DNA from: Ramlibacter agri
Lineage (GTDB): Bacteria > Pseudomonadota > Gammaproteobacteria > Burkholderiales > Burkholderiaceae_C
Length of the DNA: 64,000 nt
Assembly: GCF_012927085.1 (NCBI RefSeq)
Contig: NZ_JABBFX010000006.1
Span: 117,799 to 181,798 of the forward strand
Reading direction: 5' to 3'
Made by a program: the position numbers and the translations under genes. The notes beneath the pieces are model-generated. The model searched no databases and was not told the origin of the DNA. It was given only the letters and a program-made list of their open reading frames with translations. Position 1 is the stretch's first letter, and the number at the start of each line of letters is the position of its first letter. Shown here in pieces: positions 49,150 to 57,908 of the stretch.

Positions 49150-50916
49150 TCAGGCCAGCAGGGCCAGCGCCGGATCTTCGGCGTCCACCACCTGCTGCGC
49201 CCAGGCGACCAGGCGCGAGGTGTCCGAGCGCAGCACTTCCTGCTTCACCGCCAGGATCTGCGCCGGGTGCATGGAGAAGCTGCGCAGGCCCAGGCCCAGC
49301 AGCAGCTTGGTGAACTGCGTGTCGCCAGCCATTTCGCCGCACACGCTGACCGGCTTGCCCTGGCGCCGGCATTCCGCAATGGTGTCAGCCACCAGCCGCA
49401 GCACCGCCGGGTGGCAAGGGTCGTACAGGTGCGCCACCGATTCGTCGGCGCGGTCGATCGCCAGCGTGTACTGGATCAGGTCGTTGGTGCCGATCGACAG
49501 GAAGTCGAAGTACTTGAGGAAGGTGCGCACCTGCAGCGCCGCCGCCGGCACTTCGATCATCGCCCCGATCGGCACGGAGCCGTAGGGCACGCCGCGGTTA
49601 TCGAGTTCGGCCCGCGCGAAGTCGACCAGCGACAGCGTCTGCCGGATCTCGCGCGCATGCGCCAGCATCGGCACCAGCATGTTCACCTTGCCATGCGCAG
49701 CGGCGCGCAGGATGGCGCGCAGCTGGGTGCGGAACATCTCGGGCTCGGCCAGGCTCCAGCGGATGGCGCGCAGGCCCAGCGCCGGGTTCAGGTGGGCGGC
49801 GTCACGGCGCGAATCGTCCAGCGGCTTGTCGGCGCCCACGTCCACGGTGCGGATCGTGACCGGCAGGCCCTGCATGCCCTCGATCGCCTTGCAATACGCG
49901 CGGTACTGCTCCTCCTCGTCCGGCAGGTCGCCCTTGCGGCCCATGAAGAGGAACTCGCTGCGGAACAGGCCCACGCCGACGGCGCCGGCCTTCACCGCGC
50001 CTTCGGCGTCCTCCGGCATCTCGATGTTGGCGACCAGTTCCACCTTCTCGCCGTCCAGCGTCACCGCCGGCGTGTGGCGCAGCCGGTTCAGGCGGCCGCG
50101 TTCGAGTTCGGCCTGGCGCTGCTTGAAACCGTATTCGGCCAGGATGATCGGCGACGGGTCGACGATCATCACGCCGCCATCGCCGTCCACCACCACCCAG
50201 TCGTCCTGCCGCACCAGCTGGCTGGCACTGCGCGCGCCCACCACCGCGGGGATGTCCATGCTGCGCGCGACGATCGCCGTGTGCGAGGTGCGGCCGCCGA
50301 CGTCGGTGACGAAGCCGGCGAACACGCTCTGCTTGAACTGCAGCATGTCGGCCGGCGAGAGGTCGTGCGCGACGAGGACGAGCGGGACATCGACGCTGTC
50401 GTCCAGCAGCAGGTCCTGCTGCGTCTTGCGCCGCGAGGCCGGCGGCTGCGCCACCGGCGAGCCCATGCCCTTCATGTAGCGCAGGATGCGCTCGGCGACC
50501 TGTTCGAGGTCGGCCTTGCGCTCGCGCAGGTAGTCGTCCTCCATGTCGTCGAACTGGCGCGACAGCACTTCCAGCTGCGTCGTCAGCGCCCACTCGGCGT
50601 TGTACAGGCGTTCCGTGATCCAGTGCTTGACGCCGCTGATCAGCTCTTCGTCCTGCAGCAGCATCAGGTGCACGTCCAGCAGCGCCGACAGCTCGTGCGG
50701 CGCTTCCTTCGGGCCCATCTGCGTGATGGTCTGCTGCAGCCGGTGGATTTCCTCGATGACCGCGTTGCGGCCGACGCGCACGCGCTCGATCTCGCTTTCG
50801 ACCTGCGCCGGCTGGATGAAATAGTGGGCGACGTCCGCGCGGCCCGAGCCCACGACCACCGCGCGCCCGATCGCAATGCCTCGGGCGACGGCGGTGCCAT
50901 GGACGCTGAAGGTCAT
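49150..50916 (-). CDS. ptsI: PEP-protein phosphotransferase, enzyme I
   Basis: A 588-residue EI that autophosphorylates from PEP at His212 (VGGRTSHTAIVARSMDIPAV) and passes phosphate to HPr. The C-terminal PEP/pyruvate domain is intact (SIGTNDLIQYTLAIDRAD, PVSVCGEMAGD). Its ATG abuts the ptsH stop. With EIIA and HPr but no EIIBC genes nearby, the system is likely regulatory, as in other Burkholderiales. Confidence 0.97.
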   Translation of the reverse strand: MTFSVHGTAVARGIAIGRAVVVGSGRADVAHYFIQPAQVESEIERVRVGRNAVIEEIHRLQQTITQMGPKEAPHELSALLDVHLMLLQDEELISGVKHWITERLYNAEWALTTQLEVLSRQFDDMEDDYLRERKADLEQVAERILRYMKGMGSPVAQPPASRRKTQQDLLLDDSVDVPLVLVAHDLSPADMLQFKQSVFAGFVTDVGGRTSHTAIVARSMDIPAVVGARSASQLVRQDDWVVVDGDGGVMIVDPSPIILAEYGFKQRQAELERGRLNRLRHTPAVTLDGEKVELVANIEMPEDAEGAVKAGAVGVGLFRSEFLFMGRKGDLPDEEEQYRAYCKAIEGMQGLPVTIRTVDVGADKPLDDSRRDAAHLNPALGLRAIRWSLAEPEMFRTQLRAILRAAAHGKVNMLVPMLAHAREIRQTLSLVDFARAELDNRGVPYGSVPIGAMIEVPAAALQVRTFLKYFDFLSIGTNDLIQYTLAIDRADESVAHLYDPCHPAVLRLVADTIAECRRQGKPVSVCGEMAGDTQFTKLLLGLGLRSFSMHPAQILAVKQEVLRSDTSRLVAWAQQVVDAEDPALALLA

Positions 50917-51186
50917 TTACTCGCCTTCCCCGAACTTGTCGTTGATCAGGGCGAGAAGCGCATTCATCGCCTCTTCCTCGCGCTCGCCGTCGGTCTCCAG
51001 CGTCACCTCGGTGCCGATGCCGGCGGCCAGCATCATCACGCCCATGATGCTCTTGGCGTTGACGCGGCGTTCGCCGCGGCTGAGCCAGACCTCGCAGGGG
51101 AAGCTGCCTGCCAGCTTGGTGAGCTTGGCGGAGGCCCGGGCGTGCAGCCCGAGCTTATTGCTGATGGTCGTGTTCTTCTTGATCAT
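50917..51186 (-). CDS. ptsH: Phosphocarrier protein HPr
   Basis: An 89-residue HPr with the active-site His15 (GLHARAS) and conserved Ser46 (NAKSIMGVMML), so it could also be a target of HPr kinase. It overlaps the EIIA gene by 32 bases, an unusually long overlap, and abuts ptsI. Confidence 0.97.
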   Translation of the reverse strand: MIKKNTTISNKLGLHARASAKLTKLAGSFPCEVWLSRGERRVNAKSIMGVMMLAAGIGTEVTLETDGEREEEAMNALLALINDKFGEGE

Positions 51187-51610
51187 GGTTCCGTCTGGGC
51201 TGGTTCTGCGGCGCGGAGATGGCCACCTGCATCACGCCCTGGGTGCCGCCGATGACCGCGCGCGACACCAGCGTGTCCAGCGGCTCGTGGCGATAGGTGA
51301 CGCTGCGCAACAGCATGGGCAGGTTCACCCCCGTGATGAGGCGCGAGTTCACGCCGTCCACCAGCTTCTGCGCCACGTTGCTGGGCGTGGCCCCGAAGAT
51401 GTCGGTCAGGACCAGCACGCCCTTGACGCCGGGCTGCTCCTGCAACTGCTCGAGTGCGATGCGCGCCGCGCCCAGCGTTTCCTCCGGCTGGAGGTTGGGC
51501 TGCACGTCGATTGCCATCACCGTGGCGCCGCAGTCCGGGAAGACGTGCAGCGCGCACTGCCGCAGGGCATTGGCCAGCGGTGCGTGGGCGATCAGCAGGA
51601 TGGCGTTCAT
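51155..51610 (-). CDS. PTS mannose-family EIIA protein
   Basis: A 151-residue ManX-type EIIA; the phospho-acceptor is His9 in LLIAHAPLANAL. TDIFGATPSNVAQKLVDG and PMLLRSVTYRHEPLD are family motifs. No matching EIIBCD genes are present, so it probably relays phosphate for regulation. The C-terminal 15 residues (His/Gln/Asp-rich) are encoded inside ptsH and are probably not part of the fold. ATGA overlap with the MFS gene upstream. Confidence 0.93.
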   Translation of the reverse strand: MNAILLIAHAPLANALRQCALHVFPDCGATVMAIDVQPNLQPEETLGAARIALEQLQEQPGVKGVLVLTDIFGATPSNVAQKLVDGVNSRLITGVNLPMLLRSVTYRHEPLDTLVSRAVIGGTQGVMQVAISAPQNQPRRNHDQEEHDHQQ

Positions 51611-52827
51611 GGCGCTTTCGTCCGATTATGGCTTCTGGCCCAGAGAAACCAGCCATAGGAGAGCACGCTGGTGGCCAGGTAGGCCGCGAAGGCGGCGCGG
51701 AATGACGACACTTCGTCCCAGCCCAGGGCCTGGAAGGCGTCCACCGCCACCCCGATGCCCCACTGGACGGCGAAGGTGCCGAGGAAGATGACCAGGTTGT
51801 AGGCCGACAGCGCCCGGCCGGCCAGGGAGGCCGGGAACACCATGCCCACCGCGGGCTGGGCCAGCGACAGGCAGGTGCTGGCGACGCAGAACAAGGCCAG
51901 CGCCCAGGCACCCGCCAGCGGCCCGAGGACGACGATCGCCGCCAGCACCAGCAGCACGAGGGGCATGCCCCAGGCGATCAACCGGTCGGTCCGGTAGCCG
52001 TTGCGCTGCAGCCAGGGGTTGGCCCAGCCCCAGGTCCAGAAGGACACCAGCATGCAGCAGTTGATGGTGAAGAGGCCGCCGGCCGCCTGCAGCGGCGTGT
52101 AGCCCGCCACCCGCGACAGCCAGGGCCCGGCCCACAGGGCCTGGATGGCGATCATGCCGCCGTAGCTGAAGATGCCGATGGGCGTCATCTGCCGGAAATA
52201 GGGGTGGCGCCAGACCTCCGCATAGCTGCCGCGCGGGCCGCCGGTGCTGTCGTCCTTGCTCCAGTCCGGCACGCGCCAGGCGATCACGAACATGGCCAAC
52301 GCCATCAGGACGGCCAGTACCCAGAACAACGGCCGCCAGCCCACCAGCGGCAGCATCCACTGCACCGGCAAGGTCGAAGCCACCATGCCCATGGAGCCGG
52401 TCATGAGCATCCAGGAGTTGGTGCGCAACTGCACCGCCGGCGTGAACCAGCGGCGGAAGCCGGTCAGCGGCGCCATCAGGCAGGAGCTGACGCCGATGCC
52501 GCACAGCACGCGCGAAGCCAGCAGCGCGTAGAAGTTCTGCGCAAGCGCAAAGGCCACGCAGCCCAGGACGGCGAAGGCGACGAAACCCAGGATCACCTTG
52601 CGCGGGCCGTGGCGGTCCAGCCAGGTGCCCAGCGGCAGCTGGATCAGCGCGAAGCCCAGGAAATAGCCGCCGGCGAGCAGCCCCAGCTCGCGCGCGTTCA
52701 GGTGGAACTCCTGCGTCAGCGCGGGCGACAGCGTCGCCGTGATCGCGCGCAGCACCGCGGCGAAGAAGTAGGCAAAGGCGAAGGCAAGGAACACCGCCAC
52801 GGCCTGGCGGCGAGCGAGCACGGACAT
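51607..52827 (-). CDS. MFS transporter coupled to PTS genes
   Basis: A 406-residue, twelve-helix MFS carrier. Motif A is clear in LDRHGPRKVILGF, and LLAGGYFLGFALIQLPLGTW precedes it; RxxxG-type helices follow. Its stop overlaps the EIIA start by four bases, so it is translated with EIIA, HPr and EI. It may carry a solute whose uptake is regulated by the phosphorelay (inference). ATG 52827 is the first reasonable start; the frame continues through the promoter into antisense. Confidence 0.9.
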   Translation of the reverse strand: MSVLARRQAVAVFLAFAFAYFFAAVLRAITATLSPALTQEFHLNARELGLLAGGYFLGFALIQLPLGTWLDRHGPRKVILGFVAFAVLGCVAFALAQNFYALLASRVLCGIGVSSCLMAPLTGFRRWFTPAVQLRTNSWMLMTGSMGMVASTLPVQWMLPLVGWRPLFWVLAVLMALAMFVIAWRVPDWSKDDSTGGPRGSYAEVWRHPYFRQMTPIGIFSYGGMIAIQALWAGPWLSRVAGYTPLQAAGGLFTINCCMLVSFWTWGWANPWLQRNGYRTDRLIAWGMPLVLLVLAAIVVLGPLAGAWALALFCVASTCLSLAQPAVGMVFPASLAGRALSAYNLVIFLGTFAVQWGIGVAVDAFQALGWDEVSSFRAAFAAYLATSVLSYGWFLWARSHNRTKAP

Positions 52828-52872
52828 GGACTGCTTTTTTGGATGGGGAGTGGCCTCTGGCGGGCCGCATCC

Positions 52873-52894
52873 CATTATCGGTTTCCCGATAATG
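52873..52894. promoter_or_regulatory. Palindrome between divergent MFS and CoA-transferase genes
   Basis: Perfect inverted repeat CATTATCGG-TTTC-CCGATAATG ending five bases before the CoA-transferase ATG, within the 72-base divergent gap. AT-rich core; a likely operator or start-region hairpin. Confidence 0.6.
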
Positions 52895-52899
52895 CGGCC

Positions 52900-54135
52900 A
52901 TGAATGCCCTGGATGGAATCCGTGTGCTGGACCTGTCGCGCGTACTGGCGGGTCCCTGGTGCACACAGACGCTCGCCGATCTCGGCGCCGATGTGATCAA
53001 GGTGGAGCGCCCGGGCAGCGGCGACGACACCCGCGGCTGGGGCCCGCCCTTCCTGAAGGACCGCGCGGGCGCCGACACCGCCGAGGCCGCGTACTACCTC
53101 GGTACCAATCGCAACAAGCGCTCCATCACCTGCGACATCGCCCGGCCCGAAGGCCAGGCGCTGGTGCGCGAGCTGGCAAGGCATTGCCACGTGTTCGTCG
53201 AGAACTTCAAGGTCGGCGACATGGCGCGCTACGGCCTCGACTACGCGGCGCTCTCCAAGATCAACCCCGCGCTGGTCTACTGCAGCATCACCGGCTTCGG
53301 CCAGACCGGGCCCTACAGCGAGCGCGCCGGCTACGACTACGCCGTGCAAGGCATGGGCGGCCTCATGAGCATCACGGGCGAGCGCGACGACCTCGGTGGC
53401 GGCCCGCAGAAGGTTGGCGTCGCCGTGGCCGACCTCTTCACCGGCATGTATTCGACGGTGGCCATCCTGGCAGCGATCCGCCACGCCGAGCGCAGCGGCC
53501 AGGGCCAGCACCTGGACATGGCGCTGCTCGATGCGCAGGTGGCGATGCTCGCCAACCTGGGCGCCGGCTACCTGGTGAGCGGCAAGGTGCCGGGCCGCGC
53601 CGGCAACGCGCACCAGAACATCGTGCCCTACCAGGTGTTCGAAGTGGCGCCCGCCGAAGACGGCCACAAGGACTTCATCATCCTCGCCGTCGGCAACGAC
53701 GGCCAGTACGCCAAGTTCTGCCAGGTGGCGGGGCGGCCGGAGCTGGCCACCGACCCGCGCTTCGTGAAGAACCAGGACCGCGTGCGCAATCGCGGCGAAC
53801 TGGTGCCGGTGCTCGAAGAGGTGATGAAGACCCGGCGCAAGGCCGACTGGCTGGGCGCACTGGAAGCGGCCAAGGTGCCCTGCGGCGCGATCAACAACCT
53901 CGCCGAAGTCTTTGCCGACCCGCACGTGCAGCAGCGCGAAATGATCCACGACTGGGAGCACCCGCTTTCCGGGCCGCTGCGCCTGGTGTCCAGCCCGATC
54001 AAGATGAGCGCCACGCCGGTGCGCACCGACGCGCCGCCGCCGCTGCTGGGCGAGCACACCGAGGAGATCCTGCGCGAAGTGCTGGGCGCAAACGCCGAAC
54101 GCATCGCGCAACTCAAGGACCAGGAGATCATCTGA
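52900..54135 (+). CDS. CaiB/BaiF-family CoA transferase
   Basis: A 411-residue class III CoA transferase moving CoA between carboxylates. RVLDLSRVLAGPWCTQTLAD (8-27), the GADVIKVERPGSGDDTRGWG segment and the catalytic Asp178 in VAVADLFTGMY identify it. Substrate not predictable; relatives act on formyl-, succinyl- or glutaryl-CoA. The next hydrolase gene overlaps its stop (TGATG), which suggests a shared catabolic step. Confidence 0.94.
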   Translation: MNALDGIRVLDLSRVLAGPWCTQTLADLGADVIKVERPGSGDDTRGWGPPFLKDRAGADTAEAAYYLGTNRNKRSITCDIARPEGQALVRELARHCHVFVENFKVGDMARYGLDYAALSKINPALVYCSITGFGQTGPYSERAGYDYAVQGMGGLMSITGERDDLGGGPQKVGVAVADLFTGMYSTVAILAAIRHAERSGQGQHLDMALLDAQVAMLANLGAGYLVSGKVPGRAGNAHQNIVPYQVFEVAPAEDGHKDFIILAVGNDGQYAKFCQVAGRPELATDPRFVKNQDRVRNRGELVPVLEEVMKTRRKADWLGALEAAKVPCGAINNLAEVFADPHVQQREMIHDWEHPLSGPLRLVSSPIKMSATPVRTDAPPPLLGEHTEEILREVLGANAERIAQLKDQEII

Positions 54136-54869
54136 TGGCCAACTTCGTCCTCGTTCACGGCGCCTGGCATGGCGGCTGGTGCTGGCAACGCGTGGTGCAG
54201 CCGCTGGCGGCGCAGGGCCATCGGGTGTATCCGGTCACGCTGACCGGCGTGGGCGAGCGTGCGCACCTGCTGTCTTCGCTCATCACGCTGGAGACGCACG
54301 TCGCCGACGTGGCGGGCGTGATCGAAGCCGAGGAACTGCAGGACGTGGTGCTGGCCGTGCACTCGTATGGCGGCATGATTGGCACGGCCATTGCGGACCG
54401 CATGCCACAGCGCCTGAAGCACCTGGTCTACGTCGATGCCGTGGTGCCCAAGCCCGGCGAAAGCTGGAGCGGCACGCACGCCGGCGCCACGCGCGAGGCG
54501 CGTATCGCGGCGGCGCAGGCCTCGCCCGACTACGCCTTCCCGCCGCCGGACCCGAGCGTGTTCGGCCTGCACGCGCAGGACCATGCGTGGGTGCAAAGAC
54601 GGCAGACGCCGCACCCGGGCCACACTTACCAGGCGCCGCTGGACTTCGACCCGAAGCGGGTCGCCGGCGTGCCGCGCACCTTCATCGACTGCACGGCGCC
54701 GCCGCTGGCAACCATCGACGTGATCCGCCGCCGTGTCAGAGATCCGCGTTACTGGGACGGCGCCTGGGTTGGCGGCGCCGGCATGCGCGTGGTGGAGATG
54801 GCCACCGGGCACGACCCGATGATCAGCGCGCCGGACGACCTGGTGCGCTTGCTCCTGACCTGCGCCTGA
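54135..54869 (+). CDS. Alpha/beta hydrolase
   Basis: A 244-residue HNL/methylesterase-like hydrolase. FVLVHGAWHGGWCWQRV (4-20) gives the oxyanion hole; the nucleophile is Ser77 in VHSYGGM and the catalytic His is His226 in ATGHDPM. The acid is probably in the DCTAPP strand. It starts one base inside the CoA-transferase stop. Likely an esterase acting on a CoA-pathway ester; specificity unknown. Confidence 0.92.
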   Translation: MANFVLVHGAWHGGWCWQRVVQPLAAQGHRVYPVTLTGVGERAHLLSSLITLETHVADVAGVIEAEELQDVVLAVHSYGGMIGTAIADRMPQRLKHLVYVDAVVPKPGESWSGTHAGATREARIAAAQASPDYAFPPPDPSVFGLHAQDHAWVQRRQTPHPGHTYQAPLDFDPKRVAGVPRTFIDCTAPPLATIDVIRRRVRDPRYWDGAWVGGAGMRVVEMATGHDPMISAPDDLVRLLLTCA

Positions 54870-54928
54870 TCGGCATCAAGCGTGAACTTTCCGGATGGAG
54901 GACAATCCCAGCCGGAAGAAGGCAGACC

Positions 54929-55432
54929 ATGAACGCAAAGCTGAAACTGGCCCTGGGCGCCGCCGCCATCGCGGTGGCGGGTGCGGCCGCCGTGTTCGTG
55001 ACCACCAGCTCCGCCGCCGCGCCCGACAGCACCTTCGTGCTCCTGGACGGCAGCAAGCGCACCACCACGGACCTGAAGGGCAAGGTCACGCTGGTCAACT
55101 TCTGGGCCACCAGCTGCGTCACCTGCGTGGCCGAGATGCCGAAGATGGTCCAGACCTTCAACATGTACCACGCGAAGGGCTACGACCACCTCGGCGTGGC
55201 CATGAGCTACGACCCGCCCAGCTACGTGGTCAGCTACACCGAAACGCGCAAGCTGCCCTTCCAGGTGGCGATCGACAACACCGGTTCCGTGGCCAAGGCC
55301 TGGGGCGAAGTGCAGCTCACGCCCACGTCCTATCTCGTGAACAAGAAGGGCGAGATCGTGAAGCGCTATGTGGGCGAGCCGGACTTCGACGAACTGCACC
55401 GGCTGATCGAGAAGCTGCTCGCCGAAACCTGA
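54929..55432 (+). CDS. TlpA/ResA-like thioredoxin-fold protein
   Basis: A 167-residue membrane-anchored periplasmic thiol-disulfide protein. An N-terminal helix (about 6-30) is followed by a thioredoxin fold with Cys63-Val-Thr-Cys66 (NFWATSCVTCVAEM), cis-Pro in LTPTSY, and KGEIVKRYVG. The CVTC pair and unaligned neighbour residues suggest a reductase for cytochrome c or copper-site cysteines. A strong terminator follows. Confidence 0.9.
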   Translation: MNAKLKLALGAAAIAVAGAAAVFVTTSSAAAPDSTFVLLDGSKRTTTDLKGKVTLVNFWATSCVTCVAEMPKMVQTFNMYHAKGYDHLGVAMSYDPPSYVVSYTETRKLPFQVAIDNTGSVAKAWGEVQLTPTSYLVNKKGEIVKRYVGEPDFDELHRLIEKLLAET

Positions 55433-55452
55433 GGCGGCGACGCCCCAAGTGG

Positions 55453-55475
55453 AAAGCCCCGCATCGCGGGGCTTT
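55453..55475 (+). terminator. Intrinsic terminator after tlpA-like gene
   Basis: AAAGCCCCGC-ATC-GCGGGGCTTT, a 10-bp stem with a 3-base loop, followed by more T on the plus strand. It sits between the convergent TlpA-like and cytochrome c' genes and may work weakly on the minus strand too. Confidence 0.9.
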
Positions 55476-55481
55476 TGCTTT

Positions 55482-55937
55482 TTACGGGTTGTTCCGGAAG
55501 CTGTCGTGGCAGGACTTGCAGGTCTGCGCCGTGTTGCCGAAGGCGGTCTTCAGCGTGTCCAGGTTCTCGGTCCTGGCGGCGGCGACCAGTTTCACGGTGG
55601 CGGCCTGCAGGTTCTCGCCGTGCTCCTTGAACTTGGCGGGCTCCGCCCAGATGGCGGGCTTCGTCAGGTCCGACAGCTTCTCGGTGTTCTGCGTGAAGGC
55701 GGGCCAGGGCAGCTTGGAGAGCTCCGACACCAGTTCCGCATTGGCGATCGCCGCCTTGGCGTCGTAGGGCGCGCGGCCGTTCACCATCGCGCCGATGCGG
55801 CCGAAATGGTTCGACATGACGACCATCACGCCCTTGCGGTACTTGACCGCGTCTTCGGGCTTGGCGAACTGGGCGGAGGCCGGCGCGGCGAAAGCGCAGG
55901 CGGCGGCCGCGAGGGCCAGGGAGGCGGCAAACTTCAT
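55482..55937 (-). CDS. Cytochrome c' (class II cytochrome c)
   Basis: A 151-residue periplasmic cytochrome. Signal peptide 1-22 (MKFAASLALAAAACAFAAPA...), four-helix bundle, and the C-terminal heme site Cys140-Lys-Ser-Cys143-His144. Cytochromes c' bind NO or CO at the pentacoordinate heme and may protect against nitrosative stress. Divergent from the cytochrome b561 gene, with which it may form an electron pair. Confidence 0.92.
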   Translation of the reverse strand: MKFAASLALAAAACAFAAPASAQFAKPEDAVKYRKGVMVVMSNHFGRIGAMVNGRAPYDAKAAIANAELVSELSKLPWPAFTQNTEKLSDLTKPAIWAEPAKFKEHGENLQAATVKLVAAARTENLDTLKTAFGNTAQTCKSCHDSFRNNP

Positions 55938-56094
55938 CGGTTGTTCTCCAGGGTAGGAATCCGTGCCACAGCGGCAGACCGCGAGCCGTGAAAAAAGTTT
56001 CATGCGGAACTCGCGGCACCGGGAAAATACCAAGCTTTGGACGCGGCCCCAACGGGCGTGTCGTCGCGAACCAACAAAACAACAGGAGCAGTTC

Positions 56095-56769
56095 ATGGCC
56101 CATCGCGTGCGTGTCTGGGACCTTCCCACGCGCGTCTTCCACTGGCTGCTGGTGGCCTGCGTCATCGGCCTCGTTGCCACCGGCTATACCGGCGGCGGGT
56201 GGATGGAGTGGCATGCGCGCCTGGGCTACACGGTGCTGGCGCTGCTGCTGTTCCGGCTGGTGTGGGGCTTCATCGGCGGGCGCTGGACGCGCTTTGCCAG
56301 CTTCATCTACCACCCGCGCAGCCTGGTGGCGCACCTGCGCGGGCGCTCGCATCCGGACCATCTGGTGGGGCACACGCCGCTGGGCGCGGGCTCGGTGTTC
56401 GCCATGCTGCTGGTGCTGCTGGCGCAGGCGGCCACCGGCCTCATCGCCGACGACGACGCCGGCTTCACCGGCCCGCTGAATCGCTTCGTGTCCAATGCGC
56501 GCGGGCTCGCCGCCACCTGGTACCACAAGGAGATCGGCCAGCGGGTCCTCATCTGCCTGGTGCTGCTGCATATCGCCGCGGTGCTCTGGTTCCAGTTCGG
56601 CAAGCGGCAGGACCTGGTGGGGCCGATGATCGGCGGCGACAAGCAGCTGGCCGCGCCGGCATCGTCCTCGCGTGACGACGCCGTCTCGCGCATCACCGCG
56701 CTGGTGGTGATCGCCCTCGCCGCGGGCCTCGTGCTGTGGGTGGTGCGGCTCGGGACTGCTCAGCCGTAA
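56095..56769 (+). CDS. Cytochrome b561-type membrane protein
   Basis: A 224-residue di-heme membrane cytochrome of the Ni/Fe-hydrogenase b-subunit family. VWDLPTRVFHWLLVACVIGL (7-26) with the first axial His, a second His in EWHARLGY, and LLHIAAVLWFQFG late in the chain are the likely ligands. It passes electrons between quinol and a periplasmic partner, plausibly the divergent cytochrome c'. AGGAG lies before the ATG. Confidence 0.9.
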   Translation: MAHRVRVWDLPTRVFHWLLVACVIGLVATGYTGGGWMEWHARLGYTVLALLLFRLVWGFIGGRWTRFASFIYHPRSLVAHLRGRSHPDHLVGHTPLGAGSVFAMLLVLLAQAATGLIADDDAGFTGPLNRFVSNARGLAATWYHKEIGQRVLICLVLLHIAAVLWFQFGKRQDLVGPMIGGDKQLAAPASSSRDDAVSRITALVVIALAAGLVLWVVRLGTAQP

Positions 56770-56833
56770 CGGATTGCTAAACTTTCCGTCCGACCACTCC
56801 GTTTCCGGACACTTGGACACCGCCCTCTTACCC

Positions 56834-57349
56834 GTGCTCGAACTGGCCGCCGCCACCGAGGCACGCGAGCTCGACGAAGCGCGAGCGATCATCCGGGAGT
56901 ACGCCGCAGGCCTGGGCGTCGACCTCTGCTTCCAGAACCTCGAAGAGGAACTCGCCGGCCTGCCCGGCGACTACGCCCCGCCGCGCGGCGCCCTGCTGCT
57001 CGCGCGCGTGGACGGCGAACTGGCGGGCTGCTGCTGCCTGCGGCCCCTGGATGCCTCCGACTACGCCAACGCCGCGGAGATGAAGCGCCTGTACGTGCGC
57101 AAGGCCTTCCGCGGCTTCGGCCTGGGCCGCCGGCTGGCGGAAGCGGTGCTGGACGCCGCCCGCAGCGGCGGCTACGACTGCGTGCTGCTGGACACGCTGG
57201 ACGACATGGAATCGGCGCGGGCACTGTACGAGGACCTCGGCTTCGAGGCCATCCCGCCCTACTACCACAACCCGATTCCCGGGGCGCACTACCTCAAGGC
57301 GGACCTGTGGAACAGCGGGCCCGCGCCCTTGTCGTCACGGTTTCCTTGA
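56834..57349 (+). CDS. GNAT-family N-acetyltransferase
   Basis: A GNAT enzyme of about 171 residues. The acetyl-CoA signature is RGFGLGRRLAEAVLD, with LYVRKAFRG before it and ALYEDLGFEAIPPYYHNPIP after. The start is uncertain: GTG 56834 gives the family N-terminus (MLELAAATEARELDEARAII); a TTG at 56774 would add 20 residues. Substrate unknown. Confidence 0.88.
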   Translation: MLELAAATEARELDEARAIIREYAAGLGVDLCFQNLEEELAGLPGDYAPPRGALLLARVDGELAGCCCLRPLDASDYANAAEMKRLYVRKAFRGFGLGRRLAEAVLDAARSGGYDCVLLDTLDDMESARALYEDLGFEAIPPYYHNPIPGAHYLKADLWNSGPAPLSSRFP

Positions 57350-57372
57350 ACGCCGGCTCGCGGCGTTCAAGG
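57344..57372. terminator. Perfect 12-bp hairpin between convergent GNAT and peroxiredoxin genes
   Basis: CCTTGAACGCCG-GCTCG-CGGCGTTCAAGG; the GNAT stop TGA is inside the left arm. No T-run, but symmetric, and placed where both convergent transcripts end. Confidence 0.6.
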
Positions 57373-57382
57373 GGATGGTCTC

Positions 57383-57889
57383 TTAGGCCTTCACCTGGGA
57401 CAGCATGGTCCCGGCGTCGCTGACCTCGAACTTGCCCGGCGCTTCGACGTTGAGCGTCTGCACCTTGCCGTCCTTCACCAGCATCGAATAGCGGTTGCTG
57501 CGCACGCCCATGCCGCGAGCCGTGAGGTCCAGCGTCAGGCCCGTGGCCTTGGCGAAGTCGCCGCTGCCGTCGGCCAGCATGCGCACCTTGCCGGCGGACT
57601 TCTGGTCGCGCGCCCAGGCGCCCATCACGAAGGCGTCGTTGACGCTCACGCACCAGATCTCGTCGACGCCGGCGCCCTTCAGGTCGTTGAACTTCTCCAC
57701 GTAGCCGGGCACGTGCTTGGCGGAGCAGGTGGGCGTGAAGGCGCCAGGCAGCGCGAACAGGGCGATGGTCTTGCCCTTGGTGGCATCCGCCACCTTCACC
57801 GGGTTGGGGCCGATGCTGCAGCCATTGCCCTCGACTTCCGAGTATTCCTGCAGGGTGACATCCGGGAGTTGGTCGCCGACCTTGATCAT
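57383..57889 (-). CDS. Peroxiredoxin (Prx5 family)
   Basis: A 168-residue atypical two-Cys or one-Cys peroxiredoxin that reduces hydroperoxides. The peroxidatic Cys55 lies in PGAFTPTCSAKHVPGY; another Cys at 80 (EIWCVSVND) could resolve. The start MIKVGDQLPD is chosen over an upstream GTG-like extension. It is downstream of the ribosomal operon terminator on the same strand, so it may be read from the operon by readthrough or from a promoter hidden in that hairpin region. Confidence 0.92.
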   Translation of the reverse strand: MIKVGDQLPDVTLQEYSEVEGNGCSIGPNPVKVADATKGKTIALFALPGAFTPTCSAKHVPGYVEKFNDLKGAGVDEIWCVSVNDAFVMGAWARDQKSAGKVRMLADGSGDFAKATGLTLDLTARGMGVRSNRYSMLVKDGKVQTLNVEAPGKFEVSDAGTMLSQVKA

Positions 57890-57908
57890 GTATTTGCTCC
57901 TCAAAAAG

